The translations under genes and the position numbers were made by a program. From the NCBI GenBank assembly GCA_001898465.1, contig MKTX01000004.1:142622-206621 (forward strand): DNA of 64,000 nt, in the 5' to 3' direction. The notes beneath the pieces were generated by a model that searched no databases, was not told the origin of the DNA, and saw nothing but the letters and a program-made list of their open reading frames with translations. Each line of letters starts with the position of its first letter. The first letter of the stretch is position 1. Of this stretch, positions 37,481-46,617 are shown one piece after another. Source of the DNA: Sphingobacteriales bacterium 39-19 (GTDB taxonomy: Bacteria > Bacteroidota > Bacteroidia > Chitinophagales > Chitinophagaceae).

Positions 37481-40400
37481 ATGAGAAAATCTTTCTCCCT
37501 ATATCACTGTTTTTATGGTTTGATGCTTATCTTATTAATAGTTGGATGCAAGATTAAAAATACCGAAGTTATCCGGTTAAAAAGCGGATGGGAATTTACA
37601 ATACCCGGGAATAATATCTCAACTATAGATGCAGACAGTTTCGTTTTCAAACCAGTAAAAAAAATATCTGATCTTACCACTGCAAGTCCTGCCGGAGGGG
37701 TGATCGTTTTACGAAAGATATTTACCCTGCCTGATTCCTTAATATCAATACCCATTTCGCTGATGCTGGGAAGGGTCGTAAAAGCAGACAGCACATTTCT
37801 GAATAATAGTTTTATTGGGGCAACTGGTAATTTTCCGCCAAATGTGACAAACCCATGGAACATAAATCGTTTATATGCAGTTCCCCGTGAGATTCTTAAA
37901 AAAGGACAAAATGAGTTACGGGTAAAAATTTATTTTGAAACGGGAAGAGGCGGAATCTTTGATATGCCGGTAATTGGTGAACGGAGGTATTTAATTGATT
38001 TCTCAAATTTAAGAACGTTTTATTATGTGGAAACGTATAGAATATCTTCGGTAATTAGTTTTATTGCCAGCATTATTTTCTTTATTATATTTTTAAAGCG
38101 CAAGAAAGACAGGCATTTTCTCTACTTTTCAATTGCGATATTTTCTTTTTCAATTTGGGGCACCTATCATTATATATGGTCTCTCCCCTTCTTATCAGAC
38201 GTTTCCTTTTTTGATTCAATGTTATTTTCCAAAATTCTCTGGATTGCTTTATTTGGATTTGGATATTATAATTCAATCTTCTTGTACGCATTTTTGAATC
38301 GTTATAAATATAAGATGCAGCTTCGCATAGTAAAGGTGTTTTTGGTGATAACCATGCTCGTTTTAATCATTGCCTGGTCACCTCAAACTTTAGAATTCTT
38401 CAGAAAGATCGCCCTATTGGGTACACTCATTGTACTTGGAAGCTATACTACATTCTGGATCATCTCTGCTAACAGGGGTAAAGTTCCATATGCACGGATT
38501 GTTCTTTTCTCTTTTATCATTTTAATATTATTATCCACTTCAGATATTCTGATCGACGTCTTTAATTTATACCTACCGTATTCAGCTCCCATAGCAATAC
38601 CTCTTTATTTATCCGGTATGGGTATCATTGTAATCAACCAATATATTAATGCCAATAATGAATTTGAGAGAATTTCAAAAGTGCTCGACGTTAAAAACAT
38701 AGAGATAGAAAGAAAAAATATTAAGCTTACGAAGCTGGATGTATTAAAAGATCAGTTCCTGGCCAATACCTCTCACGAACTTCGCACGCCACTTAACGGG
38801 ATCATCGGCATTGCCGAATCCTTGATAGACGGCGCTTCCGGGCCATTGAAGCCATCCATGGTTAATAACCTGGATATGATAGTAAATAGCGGAAAAAGAT
38901 TGACCAACCTGATCGGTGATATCCTGGATTTCTCTCAAATAAAAAATGATAACCTTACCCTGTATTATGACGCAGTGTATATGATTAAAATCACTGACCT
39001 GGTAATTGCGCTTTCCAGCCCGCTCATTGCGGGAAAACCAATCAGGATATTTAACGATATTAAAGATGATTTGCCACCTGTACACGGTGATGATAAACGA
39101 ATAGAACAGGTGATGTTTAATATTATTGGCAATGCCATAAAATTTACACATTCCGGGGAGATAAGGGTGAGTGGAAAAGTGAAAGGAGATATGATTGAAA
39201 TCGCTGTTTCAGATACAGGGATAGGCATTCCAAAAGATAAGATAGAAGATATCTTTAATAGTTTTGAACAACTGGAAACCTCTTCCAATAACAGGTCTTA
39301 CCAGGGTACCGGCCTGGGCCTGTCTATCTCCAGAAAAATTGTTGAACTGCATGGTGGGCAAATTAAAGTAGCATCTGAACCCGGAAAAGGATCCATATTC
39401 CGGCTCACTTTTCCCAAAGGACATGAATCCGCTAAATCAACCAGGCCGGAGCCGGATTTTGAAAAGATCAGGTCAAAATTTAAAACAGAAAATATTCCTG
39501 AAGATGAGATAACGGAACCTATTCTGGAAGCATCTGACATACAATATTCAATATTAGTGATCGATGATGAGCCAATCAATCTCCAGGTGCTCACCAATCA
39601 CCTGAAGTTGAATAATTACGGAGTGAAAACAGCCTTAAGTGGAGAAGAGGCACTATCATTAATTCAGAATGAAGGTCAGCCGGATATGATTGTGTTAGAT
39701 GTTATGATGCCCATGATGTCGGGTTTTGATGTATGCAGAAAAATTCGTGAAATATATCCTGCCAGTAATATGCCCATCATCTTACTAACTGCAAAAGATC
39801 GCATATCTGATTTAACAGAAGGCTTTGCTGCCGGTGCAAACGATTACCTTGTAAAACCATTCTCTAAAAAAGAATTGCTAACGAGAATTAAAACACACCT
39901 GAGTTTATCCCACATCAACAGGGCTTATAGCCGCTTTGTACCCAATGAGTTTTTAAAACTTCTTAAAAAAGAAAATATAATCGATATCAAACTGGGCGAT
40001 CAGATTCAATATGATATGACAGTGATGTTTTCGGATATCCGTGATTTTACATCGATGTCGGAAAAAATGTCACCCAAGGAAAATTTTGAATTTTTAAATG
40101 GTTACCTGGAGCATATCGGGCCAATCATAAGATCCAATAATGGATTCATCGATAAATATATTGGCGATGCCATCATGGCCCTTTTTCCTAATGGTCCTGA
40201 TGATGCTGTAAAAGCTGCAGTAGAAATTGGGTTACAACTGGCAGCGTACAACGAAAATAGAACACAGCTTGGGCTGCCCATCATTAAAACAGGTACGGGT
40301 ATCCATACAGGGCCGATGATATTAGGCACGATCGGTGAAAGGGAACGAATGGAAAGTACGGTAATTTCAGATGCCGTAAATCTTGCTGCCAGGCTTGAAG

Positions 40401-40783
40401 GCCTTACGAAATATTATGGGGTTTCTTTATTGCTTACTCAATCTACTTTTGAAAAATTAACTTCTCCTCATGATTATCATCATCGCAAACTTGATAAAGT
40501 GAAAGTGAAAGGGAAAGAAGATTTTGTAACCATTATTGAAATTTTTGATATTGACCCAATGAATATCATTCACCTGAAGGAAAGCAATACCGTTGCTTTT
40601 ACAGAAGCCCTTGGGAAATATCATGATAAAAAATTCGTAGAAGCGCAAAGCATGTTTCAGTCCATTTTAAATAATTTCCCAGCCGATATTACTGCTAAGT
40701 TATATTTAGAGCGATGTATAAAATATGAAAAAAATGGTATTCCCCCGGATGATGAGATGATTGAGGTGATGACAAAAAAATAA
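37481..40783 (+). CDS. 7TM hybrid histidine kinase with receiver and class III adenylate cyclase domains
   Basis: 1100 residues. Hydrophobic N-terminus ends in lipobox-like LIVGC (Cys 23). Residues 30-170 form a beta-sandwich like the sugar-binding domain of 7TMR-DISM receptors. Then come seven hydrophobic helices (about 185-395), a coiled coil, a HisKA domain (SHELRTPLNG, H432) and an ATPase domain (NIIGNAIKF, DTGIGI, GTGLGLSI). A receiver follows (IDDEP, D740 in LDVMMP, conserved Lys in LVKPF). Next is a class III cyclase with metal aspartates D852 (FSDIRDFT) and D896 (YIGDAIM), K892, and DAVNLAARLE. The Lys and Asp favour ATP. A TPR-like tail ends it. It should turn an extracytoplasmic signal into phosphotransfer and cAMP. 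Confidence 0.92.
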   Translation: MRKSFSLYHCFYGLMLILLIVGCKIKNTEVIRLKSGWEFTIPGNNISTIDADSFVFKPVKKISDLTTASPAGGVIVLRKIFTLPDSLISIPISLMLGRVVKADSTFLNNSFIGATGNFPPNVTNPWNINRLYAVPREILKKGQNELRVKIYFETGRGGIFDMPVIGERRYLIDFSNLRTFYYVETYRISSVISFIASIIFFIIFLKRKKDRHFLYFSIAIFSFSIWGTYHYIWSLPFLSDVSFFDSMLFSKILWIALFGFGYYNSIFLYAFLNRYKYKMQLRIVKVFLVITMLVLIIAWSPQTLEFFRKIALLGTLIVLGSYTTFWIISANRGKVPYARIVLFSFIILILLSTSDILIDVFNLYLPYSAPIAIPLYLSGMGIIVINQYINANNEFERISKVLDVKNIEIERKNIKLTKLDVLKDQFLANTSHELRTPLNGIIGIAESLIDGASGPLKPSMVNNLDMIVNSGKRLTNLIGDILDFSQIKNDNLTLYYDAVYMIKITDLVIALSSPLIAGKPIRIFNDIKDDLPPVHGDDKRIEQVMFNIIGNAIKFTHSGEIRVSGKVKGDMIEIAVSDTGIGIPKDKIEDIFNSFEQLETSSNNRSYQGTGLGLSISRKIVELHGGQIKVASEPGKGSIFRLTFPKGHESAKSTRPEPDFEKIRSKFKTENIPEDEITEPILEASDIQYSILVIDDEPINLQVLTNHLKLNNYGVKTALSGEEALSLIQNEGQPDMIVLDVMMPMMSGFDVCRKIREIYPASNMPIILLTAKDRISDLTEGFAAGANDYLVKPFSKKELLTRIKTHLSLSHINRAYSRFVPNEFLKLLKKENIIDIKLGDQIQYDMTVMFSDIRDFTSMSEKMSPKENFEFLNGYLEHIGPIIRSNNGFIDKYIGDAIMALFPNGPDDAVKAAVEIGLQLAAYNENRTQLGLPIIKTGTGIHTGPMILGTIGERERMESTVISDAVNLAARLEGLTKYYGVSLLLTQSTFEKLTSPHDYHHRKLDKVKVKGKEDFVTIIEIFDIDPMNIIHLKESNTVAFTEALGKYHDKKFVEAQSMFQSILNNFPADITAKLYLERCIKYEKNGIPPDDEMIEVMTKK

Positions 40784-40803
40784 TTTTAATAAAAGAAAAG
40801 TAT

Positions 40804-41880
40804 ATGCATAAAGAACTTACATCTTATATCAATAAAACACCCGACAGTAATAACTTATTAACCTTTGCATTGCAGCGGCCCATATATGAACCTGATAACG
40901 GAGCAACTTCATGGTATGCAAAAGTCGGGTTAGGAACACCAGTCCAATCAAACCTGCGTTTTATGATTGATACCGGTACAAAGAATACCTGGATCACTTC
41001 TAATCTTTGCAGCAGTTCTGCCTGCGCACCTCACCGAAAATTTGACCCTGCTGCTTCCGGCAGTTATAAAAAAGATGGGAACCCGGAGACGATTGATTTT
41101 GGCGCATGGGGATCCATGACAGTTACGCCAGTTAAGGATCTCATCACACTGCCCGGTATTGCTGATGCTGTGGAAATAGCATTTGATATGGCTACCCATT
41201 ATACAGGCTCGCAGTTTCAGGAATTAATTTGCGATGGTGGAATTGGGATTCCTTGTCATATTCCTGCAGGACCTAATTCAACCCTTATCCTCAATTTGCT
41301 AAGTAAGAAGGGACTTATTCCTGCAACCATTGCTTCATTCTGGTATGACCGGGAAACATTAAAAGGAGAAGTTCAATTCGGTGGCGTTAATATTAATAAA
41401 TTCAAGAAAGACACTTTCAATGTTATTGAACTGATGGATTTTCCGCCAGACCAGGAATGTTGGATCGTGAAATTAGATAGCCTGAACGGGTTGTTTGCAG
41501 ATGGTTCAACCAGAAATATGCTAACGAATGTTGCCTTTGCCCTTGATACGGGTTCATCACAATTTAAAGGTGATCCAAAATTTATAAACGCCGCAAAAAA
41601 GGTTATTACTAATAATGGCCAATATCCTGAGGTCATTCAATCACCCGGGAAAGTTAGCGATTATCCATACCCGGTACTTGAACTGGTGCTCAATGGAATT
41701 TCTTATAAACTCCCTCCTGAAAAATATTTTATACAGGTTTCTGAGGATGAATGGCACCTTGCTTTTCATTTCCTTGCCGATTGTGAAAATGAATTTCTGG
41801 TAGGAACTACTTTCCTGGAAACTGTTTATACCGTTTTTGATTTTGATAACAGATGTATTTGCCTTGCAGAACCTAAATGA
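40804..41880 (+). CDS. Pepsin-family (A1) aspartic protease homologue
   Basis: 358 residues. Both catalytic motifs are present: IDTGTKNTWI (D56) and LDTGSSQFKG (D248), about 190 residues apart as in two-lobed pepsins. The pepsin-like beginning WYAKVGLGTPVQ and the late hydrophobic-Gly motif FLVGTTFLETVYTVFDF match the A1 fold well. A1 proteases are mainly eukaryotic and rare in bacteria. No signal peptide or propeptide is seen, so it may act in the cytoplasm, be unconventionally exported, or not be an active protease. Six or more Cys are present, including CSSSAC after the first DTG. It starts 20 nt after the kinase-cyclase gene. Confidence 0.85.
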   Translation: MHKELTSYINKTPDSNNLLTFALQRPIYEPDNGATSWYAKVGLGTPVQSNLRFMIDTGTKNTWITSNLCSSSACAPHRKFDPAASGSYKKDGNPETIDFGAWGSMTVTPVKDLITLPGIADAVEIAFDMATHYTGSQFQELICDGGIGIPCHIPAGPNSTLILNLLSKKGLIPATIASFWYDRETLKGEVQFGGVNINKFKKDTFNVIELMDFPPDQECWIVKLDSLNGLFADGSTRNMLTNVAFALDTGSSQFKGDPKFINAAKKVITNNGQYPEVIQSPGKVSDYPYPVLELVLNGISYKLPPEKYFIQVSEDEWHLAFHFLADCENEFLVGTTFLETVYTVFDFDNRCICLAEPK

Positions 41881-41910
41881 TGATTTTAGTAAATGATAAT
41901 ATTTAAAAGT

Positions 41911-42717
41911 ATGAATAATACAAAAGCCTGGATCAATTCGTATCATTCATTGATGAAATTATATCAGGATCCTGTTACCGGCTTGCTTAAAGGAACCTAT
42001 GCTTCTACCACAGGAGGCACGGGCACTTATGATGTATTAGGTTGGGCTTCTTTGCAGGAAGCCACTCCTGCCGCAGGGCAAACAATGGCCATATCAATAT
42101 TGTGGCGTTCCAACGATGGGGGGAAATCTGATCCCAGTCATGAAGTATCGGGCATGGCCGGACAGGTAGTGGCAATGAGTAAAACAGAGAACCTGGAACT
42201 CCTGCATCTGTTTGTAGAAACCAATCCTGTCACAACTCCCCAAACTGGATTTTATCCTGATAAATTAATTTTCGTCCCTGCTGCAGACAATGAGACTGCT
42301 GTTGTTAAGAATGACATTGTATCAGCAGAACGAGCAATGGCAACAGTTACAGATCGTATAACCGGAACCTGGATTGGCAAAACTGCCGGAGGGATCATTG
42401 AAATTAGTTTACAACTTGATGAAGCCGGTGAAACTCAACTTTCCGGAACAATTACTTACCCCAATGGAAACAAATACCCGGTTGCCGGCTTTACAGATAT
42501 TTTTGCATCACAGCCTGCATTCACCATGCAGGGTATCACATTTAGCACTTACACAGATGGGCCTGGAGGAAGAAGTTGTATTGCTATAGCCGGTTACCTG
42601 GATCTAATATCAGGTAAGATAATTCTTATGCAGTTATTAGCACAAACTACTGATAGTGTTTCTACATGGTACCAAACACAGTTAGATCAATTGGTTTTAC
42701 AAAAAGAAGTACAATAA
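41911..42717 (+). CDS. Two-domain avidin-like protein
   Basis: About 268 residues from ATG 41911 (41893 is an alternative). Residues of about 6-115 align by eye with streptavidin: WINSYHS for WYNQLGS, LKGTYAS for LTGTYES, ILWRSN for VAWKNN, and PDKLIF for GHDTF. Equivalents of biotin contacts N23, S27, Y43, S45, W79, S88 and D128 are kept; W108 and W120 are not. A second barrel starts at TGTWIGKTAGG and ends STWYQTQLDQLVLQK, again avidin-like in outline but lacking most ligand residues. No signal peptide is seen. It could bind biotin or a similar small ligand. It is the last gene of the module. Confidence 0.75.
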   Translation: MNNTKAWINSYHSLMKLYQDPVTGLLKGTYASTTGGTGTYDVLGWASLQEATPAAGQTMAISILWRSNDGGKSDPSHEVSGMAGQVVAMSKTENLELLHLFVETNPVTTPQTGFYPDKLIFVPAADNETAVVKNDIVSAERAMATVTDRITGTWIGKTAGGIIEISLQLDEAGETQLSGTITYPNGNKYPVAGFTDIFASQPAFTMQGITFSTYTDGPGGRSCIAIAGYLDLISGKIILMQLLAQTTDSVSTWYQTQLDQLVLQKEVQ

Positions 42718-42842
42718 GTTGAGATAGACATTTCCACATGTTTACATGCTCCTGAATTAAGAATGGGAAAATAATAAAAAAATATATTAGTAAAATATCA
42801 GGAATTTAATATACTTTATAACATCAAAAGGAAAATACAAAC

Positions 42843-44090
42843 ATGCGTAAAACAAAAACGGTAAACATTGCCATTGGTTTTGTAACAGGCCGTTTACTAT
42901 TTCAAAATGTATTAAAGACTTATATTAATAATTGGATAGAACATGGATTAATAGAAAACAACAATGTTCGCATTCATGTATTGGTATCTTATGATTTACG
43001 ATATAAAAATACCAATACCAACGATTACAAGAATGTTCCGCCGGCTTTACAAAAATTAGTTGACTCCATACACTTTTATGGCGTAAATGAAGTGAACCGG
43101 GAAATAGCAGAATTGGTAAAAAAAGACAATACACTCGATGAAAAAGATTGTCATTTACTTTTTGGAGAGGGCTATGCAAAAAAGAGAAATATCGTAACCT
43201 ACTTTGCCATAAAACTTAAAATGGATAAACTCTTGTTTATAGATGATGATGAATACCCCTTGGCGACGTATAAAAACAAACAGGAAAATTTATTGTGGCT
43301 GGGGCAAAGTATTTTAAGCACCCATTTAAAATATAATGATGAGGCTGATGTAACACATGGCTTGCATTGTGGCTATATTTCACCCATCCCTTATCTTGAG
43401 TTTAATCCCCTGCTTACTGAAAATGATTTTAAAATATTTATTGAAGCGCTGAGTAACGATATTATTACCTGGGCTAAAATGAAGCAAATAATCATTAAAC
43501 AAAAAGGGGTAACCTATGCCCAGGAAGAGATTTTAAATAACGCACAAGCTTACGAAGTAGAAGAGACCAATGGCATGAAGTTTATATCCGGCGCCAATCT
43601 TTGTTTTAATTTAAAAAATTATAAGAAGCTCCCGCCTTTTTATAATCCGCCGGGAGCCAGGGGCGAAGATACTTTCATGAGTACGGCCTTAACCGGGCTA
43701 AAAGTATTAAGGGTTCCATGCTATACTTTTCATGATGGTTTCTCCATGTATAACCATCTGCTAAATGGGGTACTGCCTGTTGAATTATTACCCATAGAAA
43801 ATACCAGCCATGATATTTTGATGCGGTTTGTAAATGCCTGTATTGGCTGGGTGAGATATAAACCCCTATTAGTATATGTAACCGACAGGCCCCATTTTGA
43901 AACCATTATGCAAAACATGGAAGAAAGCTTACAATATACCATTCCAAAATTATGCGCCTATTTTAATACAAATGAATTCCATAAAATTTTGGTGGAATTT
44001 GAAAGCTACAGAAAAAGAGTAAAAAAACATTATACCGATTTCGAAAACACAAAAGCCACCTGGAGGCAATTAATGCATCATGCCTTTTAA
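42843..44090 (+). CDS. Glycosyltransferase-like protein (GT-A fold)
   Basis: 415 residues, no signal peptide. A DxD-like cluster FIDDDEYP (about 127-134) follows KKRNIVTYFAIKLKMDKLLF, and a later GANLCFNL and GARGEDTFMS fit the acceptor and base positions of inverting GT-A enzymes. The donor and acceptor are unknown. It follows the avidin-like gene by 125 nt on the same strand and may or may not belong to the module. Confidence 0.65.
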   Translation: MRKTKTVNIAIGFVTGRLLFQNVLKTYINNWIEHGLIENNNVRIHVLVSYDLRYKNTNTNDYKNVPPALQKLVDSIHFYGVNEVNREIAELVKKDNTLDEKDCHLLFGEGYAKKRNIVTYFAIKLKMDKLLFIDDDEYPLATYKNKQENLLWLGQSILSTHLKYNDEADVTHGLHCGYISPIPYLEFNPLLTENDFKIFIEALSNDIITWAKMKQIIIKQKGVTYAQEEILNNAQAYEVEETNGMKFISGANLCFNLKNYKKLPPFYNPPGARGEDTFMSTALTGLKVLRVPCYTFHDGFSMYNHLLNGVLPVELLPIENTSHDILMRFVNACIGWVRYKPLLVYVTDRPHFETIMQNMEESLQYTIPKLCAYFNTNEFHKILVEFESYRKRVKKHYTDFENTKATWRQLMHHAF

Positions 44091-44206
44091 AATTGTTTTG
44101 GCAAAGTGCCGCCCAGGTTCTATTTACTGGTATAAGCAAAATAGATGCCGCCGATTTTGGGTCTTTAAAATGAAAGGCTTACCAGGCTCCCGAAAGCAAT
44201 CAGGGT

Positions 44207-45358
44207 TTAGCTGAACATTTCCCTCACTTTATCGAAAAATGATTTTTCAGATTTTTCAGGCTTAGGTTCAAAATTTGGCGACTGTTGTAATTTTTCCAGT
44301 ATCCCTTTTTCAGTTTCGCTTACTTGCTGTGGCGTCCAAATATTTACGTGAATAAGCTGATCTCCTTTTTCGTAACCCTGTACCTGTGGAAATCCTTTTC
44401 CTTTTAAACGGAAAATTTTACCACTTTGGGTACCTGCCGGTATTTTTATTTTGGCTCTTCCATCAATAGTGGGAACATCTATTTGGGTTCCGAATACTGC
44501 ATCGGGAAAACTAATATGCAAATCATAAGCAACATTCAATCCTTCTCTTTGTAAGTATGGGTGTGTTTCTTCTTCAATCACTACTAACAAATCTCCGGGT
44601 GCCCCTCCTCTTTCGCCCATATTTCCTTTCCCGGTAATGCTCAGTTGCATACCCTCACTTACACCTGCAGGAATATCCATGCTCACCGTTTCTTCTCCAT
44701 ATACCCTGCCTTCTCCACGGCAGGAAGTGCATTTATTGGTAATGCTGGTACCTTCGCCATTACAGGTGGGGCAGGTAGTTACGGTTTGCATTTGGCCTAA
44801 AAAGGTATTTTGTACCCGCCGTACCTGTCCGCTGCCGCCGCAGGTATTACAGGTTTGTACACTTTTTTTATCTTTTGCGCCACTGCCCGAGCATGTGCTG
44901 CATAGTACATATTTTTTTACTTTAATGGTTTTACTGGCGCCTTTAGCAATTTCTTCATAATTCAATTTCATTTTTACCCGCAGGTTACTGCCCCGGGTTC
45001 CAGTACCCCGGCTGCTGCGCCTGCTGCCACCGCCAAAGAAACTGCCAAATCCATCTTCGCCAAAGATATCTCCAAACTGGCTGAAGATATCGTCCATATT
45101 CATTCCGCCGCCGCCATAAGAACGACCCCGTCCACCCCCAAATGCATTGTGACCAAAACGATCGTACTGTGCTTTTTTATCAGCATCGCTCAATACTTCA
45201 TAAGCTTCAGCCGCTTCCTTAAACTTTTCCTCTGCGGCCTTATCTCCCGGGTTCCTGTCGGGGTGGTGCTGCATGGCCACTTTACGGTAACTTTTTTTTA
45301 TTTCTTCTACCGTGGCTGTTTTGCTTACACCCAGCACCTCGTAATAATCTCTTTTCAT
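44207..45358 (-). CDS. dnaJ: Chaperone protein DnaJ
   Basis: 383 residues. Type I DnaJ: J domain with HPD (MQHHPDRNPGD), a Gly-rich G/F region (about 70-120), four zinc-binding CxxCxGxG repeats (CSTCSGSG, CNTCGGSG, CPTCNGEG, CTSCRGEG), and the C-terminal substrate-binding domains. It delivers unfolded proteins to DnaK and stimulates ATP hydrolysis. It lies 45 nt after grpE. Confidence 0.98.
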   Translation of the reverse strand: MKRDYYEVLGVSKTATVEEIKKSYRKVAMQHHPDRNPGDKAAEEKFKEAAEAYEVLSDADKKAQYDRFGHNAFGGGRGRSYGGGGMNMDDIFSQFGDIFGEDGFGSFFGGGSRRSSRGTGTRGSNLRVKMKLNYEEIAKGASKTIKVKKYVLCSTCSGSGAKDKKSVQTCNTCGGSGQVRRVQNTFLGQMQTVTTCPTCNGEGTSITNKCTSCRGEGRVYGEETVSMDIPAGVSEGMQLSITGKGNMGERGGAPGDLLVVIEEETHPYLQREGLNVAYDLHISFPDAVFGTQIDVPTIDGRAKIKIPAGTQSGKIFRLKGKGFPQVQGYEKGDQLIHVNIWTPQQVSETEKGILEKLQQSPNFEPKPEKSEKSFFDKVREMFS

Positions 45359-45403
45359 ATATGTATTAAGTCCCTGCCTTTTAAGGGTTTTAAATTCCAG
45401 GTA

Positions 45404-45976
45404 TTATTTTCCTACTACTACTTTCGCAAAGCGAATGATTTTATTATTCAGGGTATATCCTTTTTGTAATACATCCACTACTTTTCCCTGCATTTGAGGG
45501 CCGGCTTCCAGCTCAGTAATGGCTTCATGTTTTTCCACATCAAAAGCGGAACCTTTGCTATCCATGGAGGCCAATCCCCTTTGCTGTAAAATATTTCTAA
45601 ATTTTGCAAAAACCAGTGCATTGCCCGACTTTACCTGTTCTATGTCATTTGTTTCAGCCATTTGCATTTCGGCACGGTCCATATCATCCAATACTTCCAA
45701 TAAGTCAATAACAAGATCTTTATTGGCAGATTGTATCAATTCAATTTTCTCTTTTGCTGTGCGGCGTTTATAATTATCAAATTCGGCAAACAAACGAACG
45801 TATTTATCTTTTTGCTCTTCCAGTTCCAGGGCCATTTTATTATTTTCGTCGGCTCCTGCATCATCTGTATTTTTCAAAGGATTACTCAGGTGATTACTTC
45901 CGGGGATATCAGAATCAGAGTTTATATCCATCTCTTCCGCATTGTTTTCTTCGTGCCTGTGTTTTTTTTCTTTCAT
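45404..45976 (-). CDS. grpE: Nucleotide exchange factor GrpE
   Basis: 190 residues. Charged N-terminal tail, long coiled coil (EEQKDKYVRLFAEFDNYKRRTAKEKIE), and the C-terminal beta domain with DVEKHEAI and VLQKGYTLNNKIIRFAKVVV. It releases ADP from DnaK. First gene of the grpE-dnaJ pair, with a good promoter 65 nt upstream. Confidence 0.97.
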   Translation of the reverse strand: MKEKKHRHEENNAEEMDINSDSDIPGSNHLSNPLKNTDDAGADENNKMALELEEQKDKYVRLFAEFDNYKRRTAKEKIELIQSANKDLVIDLLEVLDDMDRAEMQMAETNDIEQVKSGNALVFAKFRNILQQRGLASMDSKGSAFDVEKHEAITELEAGPQMQGKVVDVLQKGYTLNNKIIRFAKVVVGK

Positions 45977-46040
45977 ATAACTTTATTTTTAAGCAAATGT
46001 TTGCAGGATAGTATTCCAGTTTACTTTTTGTAAAAGGCTG

Positions 46041-46070
46041 CAAAGGTACAGTAGTCAAACATTTTGCCAA
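46041..46070 (-). promoter_or_regulatory. Promoter of grpE-dnaJ
   Basis: Minus-strand TTG (46068-46070) is followed after 19 nt by TACCTTTG (46041-46048). Both elements and the spacing match the Bacteroidota housekeeping sigma consensus (-33 TTG, -7 TAnnTTTG). It is the best promoter in the window. Confidence 0.7.
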
Positions 46071-46125
46071 GCGAAAAAATACAGCCAAAATGACACTAAA
46101 ACAATACTTTAGTGAGGAATAGGCA

Positions 46126-46152
46126 TAAAAATAGCCTGCAATGAATGCAAGC
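46126..46152 (-). terminator. Terminator of the T9SS tail protein gene
   Basis: Minus-strand GCTTGCA and TGCAGGC (46146-46152 and 46134-46140) form a 7-bp stem with one G-U pair and a 5-nt loop, then a T-rich stretch. It lies 23 nt after the stop codon at 46176. Confidence 0.65.
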
Positions 46153-46175
46153 TTACATAATTAGGTATCTTATTT

Positions 46176-46514
46176 TTATTTAACTACCTGGAACTTACCG
46201 GATTCTATAATAATCCCATTTTTGTCCCGCAGCTGGTAAACGTACACACCCCTGTAGAAATTATCCAGATTGAGATTATACCTGGGTGTTATATTTTTTA
46301 CTTCCCATACTTTTTTACCAATGAAATTATATATTTCAAGGGTATAGGTTTTATCATAACCCCGCTGAAAATCAAAGTTGATATTTGAAGATGCCGGGTT
46401 GGGATAAGAATTAATAAGCTTTTGTGGCGCCAACGGGTTTCCCAGGCGATTTTGTGCCTGGCTGCCAAAGCTTATTCCTATCAATAAAACAAGTATGTAA
46501 AAAATTCTTTTCAA
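46176..46514 (-). CDS. Minimal protein: signal peptide plus T9SS type A sorting domain
   Basis: 112 residues. A signal peptide (1-20) is followed almost directly by a type A sorting domain: LINSYPNPASSNINFDF, TLEIYNFIGKKVWEV, NLDNFYRGVYVYQLRDKNG and terminal GKFQVVK. These are the usual landmarks (YPNP, GxxV, L..G.Y). Normally this domain sits at the end of large secreted proteins, so there is almost no cargo here. A truncation of a larger gene is possible, but the intact signal peptide argues against it. Confidence 0.85.
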   Translation of the reverse strand: MKRIFYILVLLIGISFGSQAQNRLGNPLAPQKLINSYPNPASSNINFDFQRGYDKTYTLEIYNFIGKKVWEVKNITPRYNLNLDNFYRGVYVYQLRDKNGIIIESGKFQVVK

Positions 46515-46617
46515 TAAGTAAATTTAATACTTTTTCTTAAAAATACATATAATCACCCTAAAATATAACAATTTGCTGATAATAGAACTCACTAATACAG
46601 AAAATATTGTATCCCTT

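Noticed and set aside
35654..42717. Phage defence island interpretation of the module
   Set aside because: No nuclease, helicase, CARF, TIR or pore-forming effector was recognised, and the cyclase is an ordinary class III type attached to a membrane sensor; the idea cannot be supported from this sequence.
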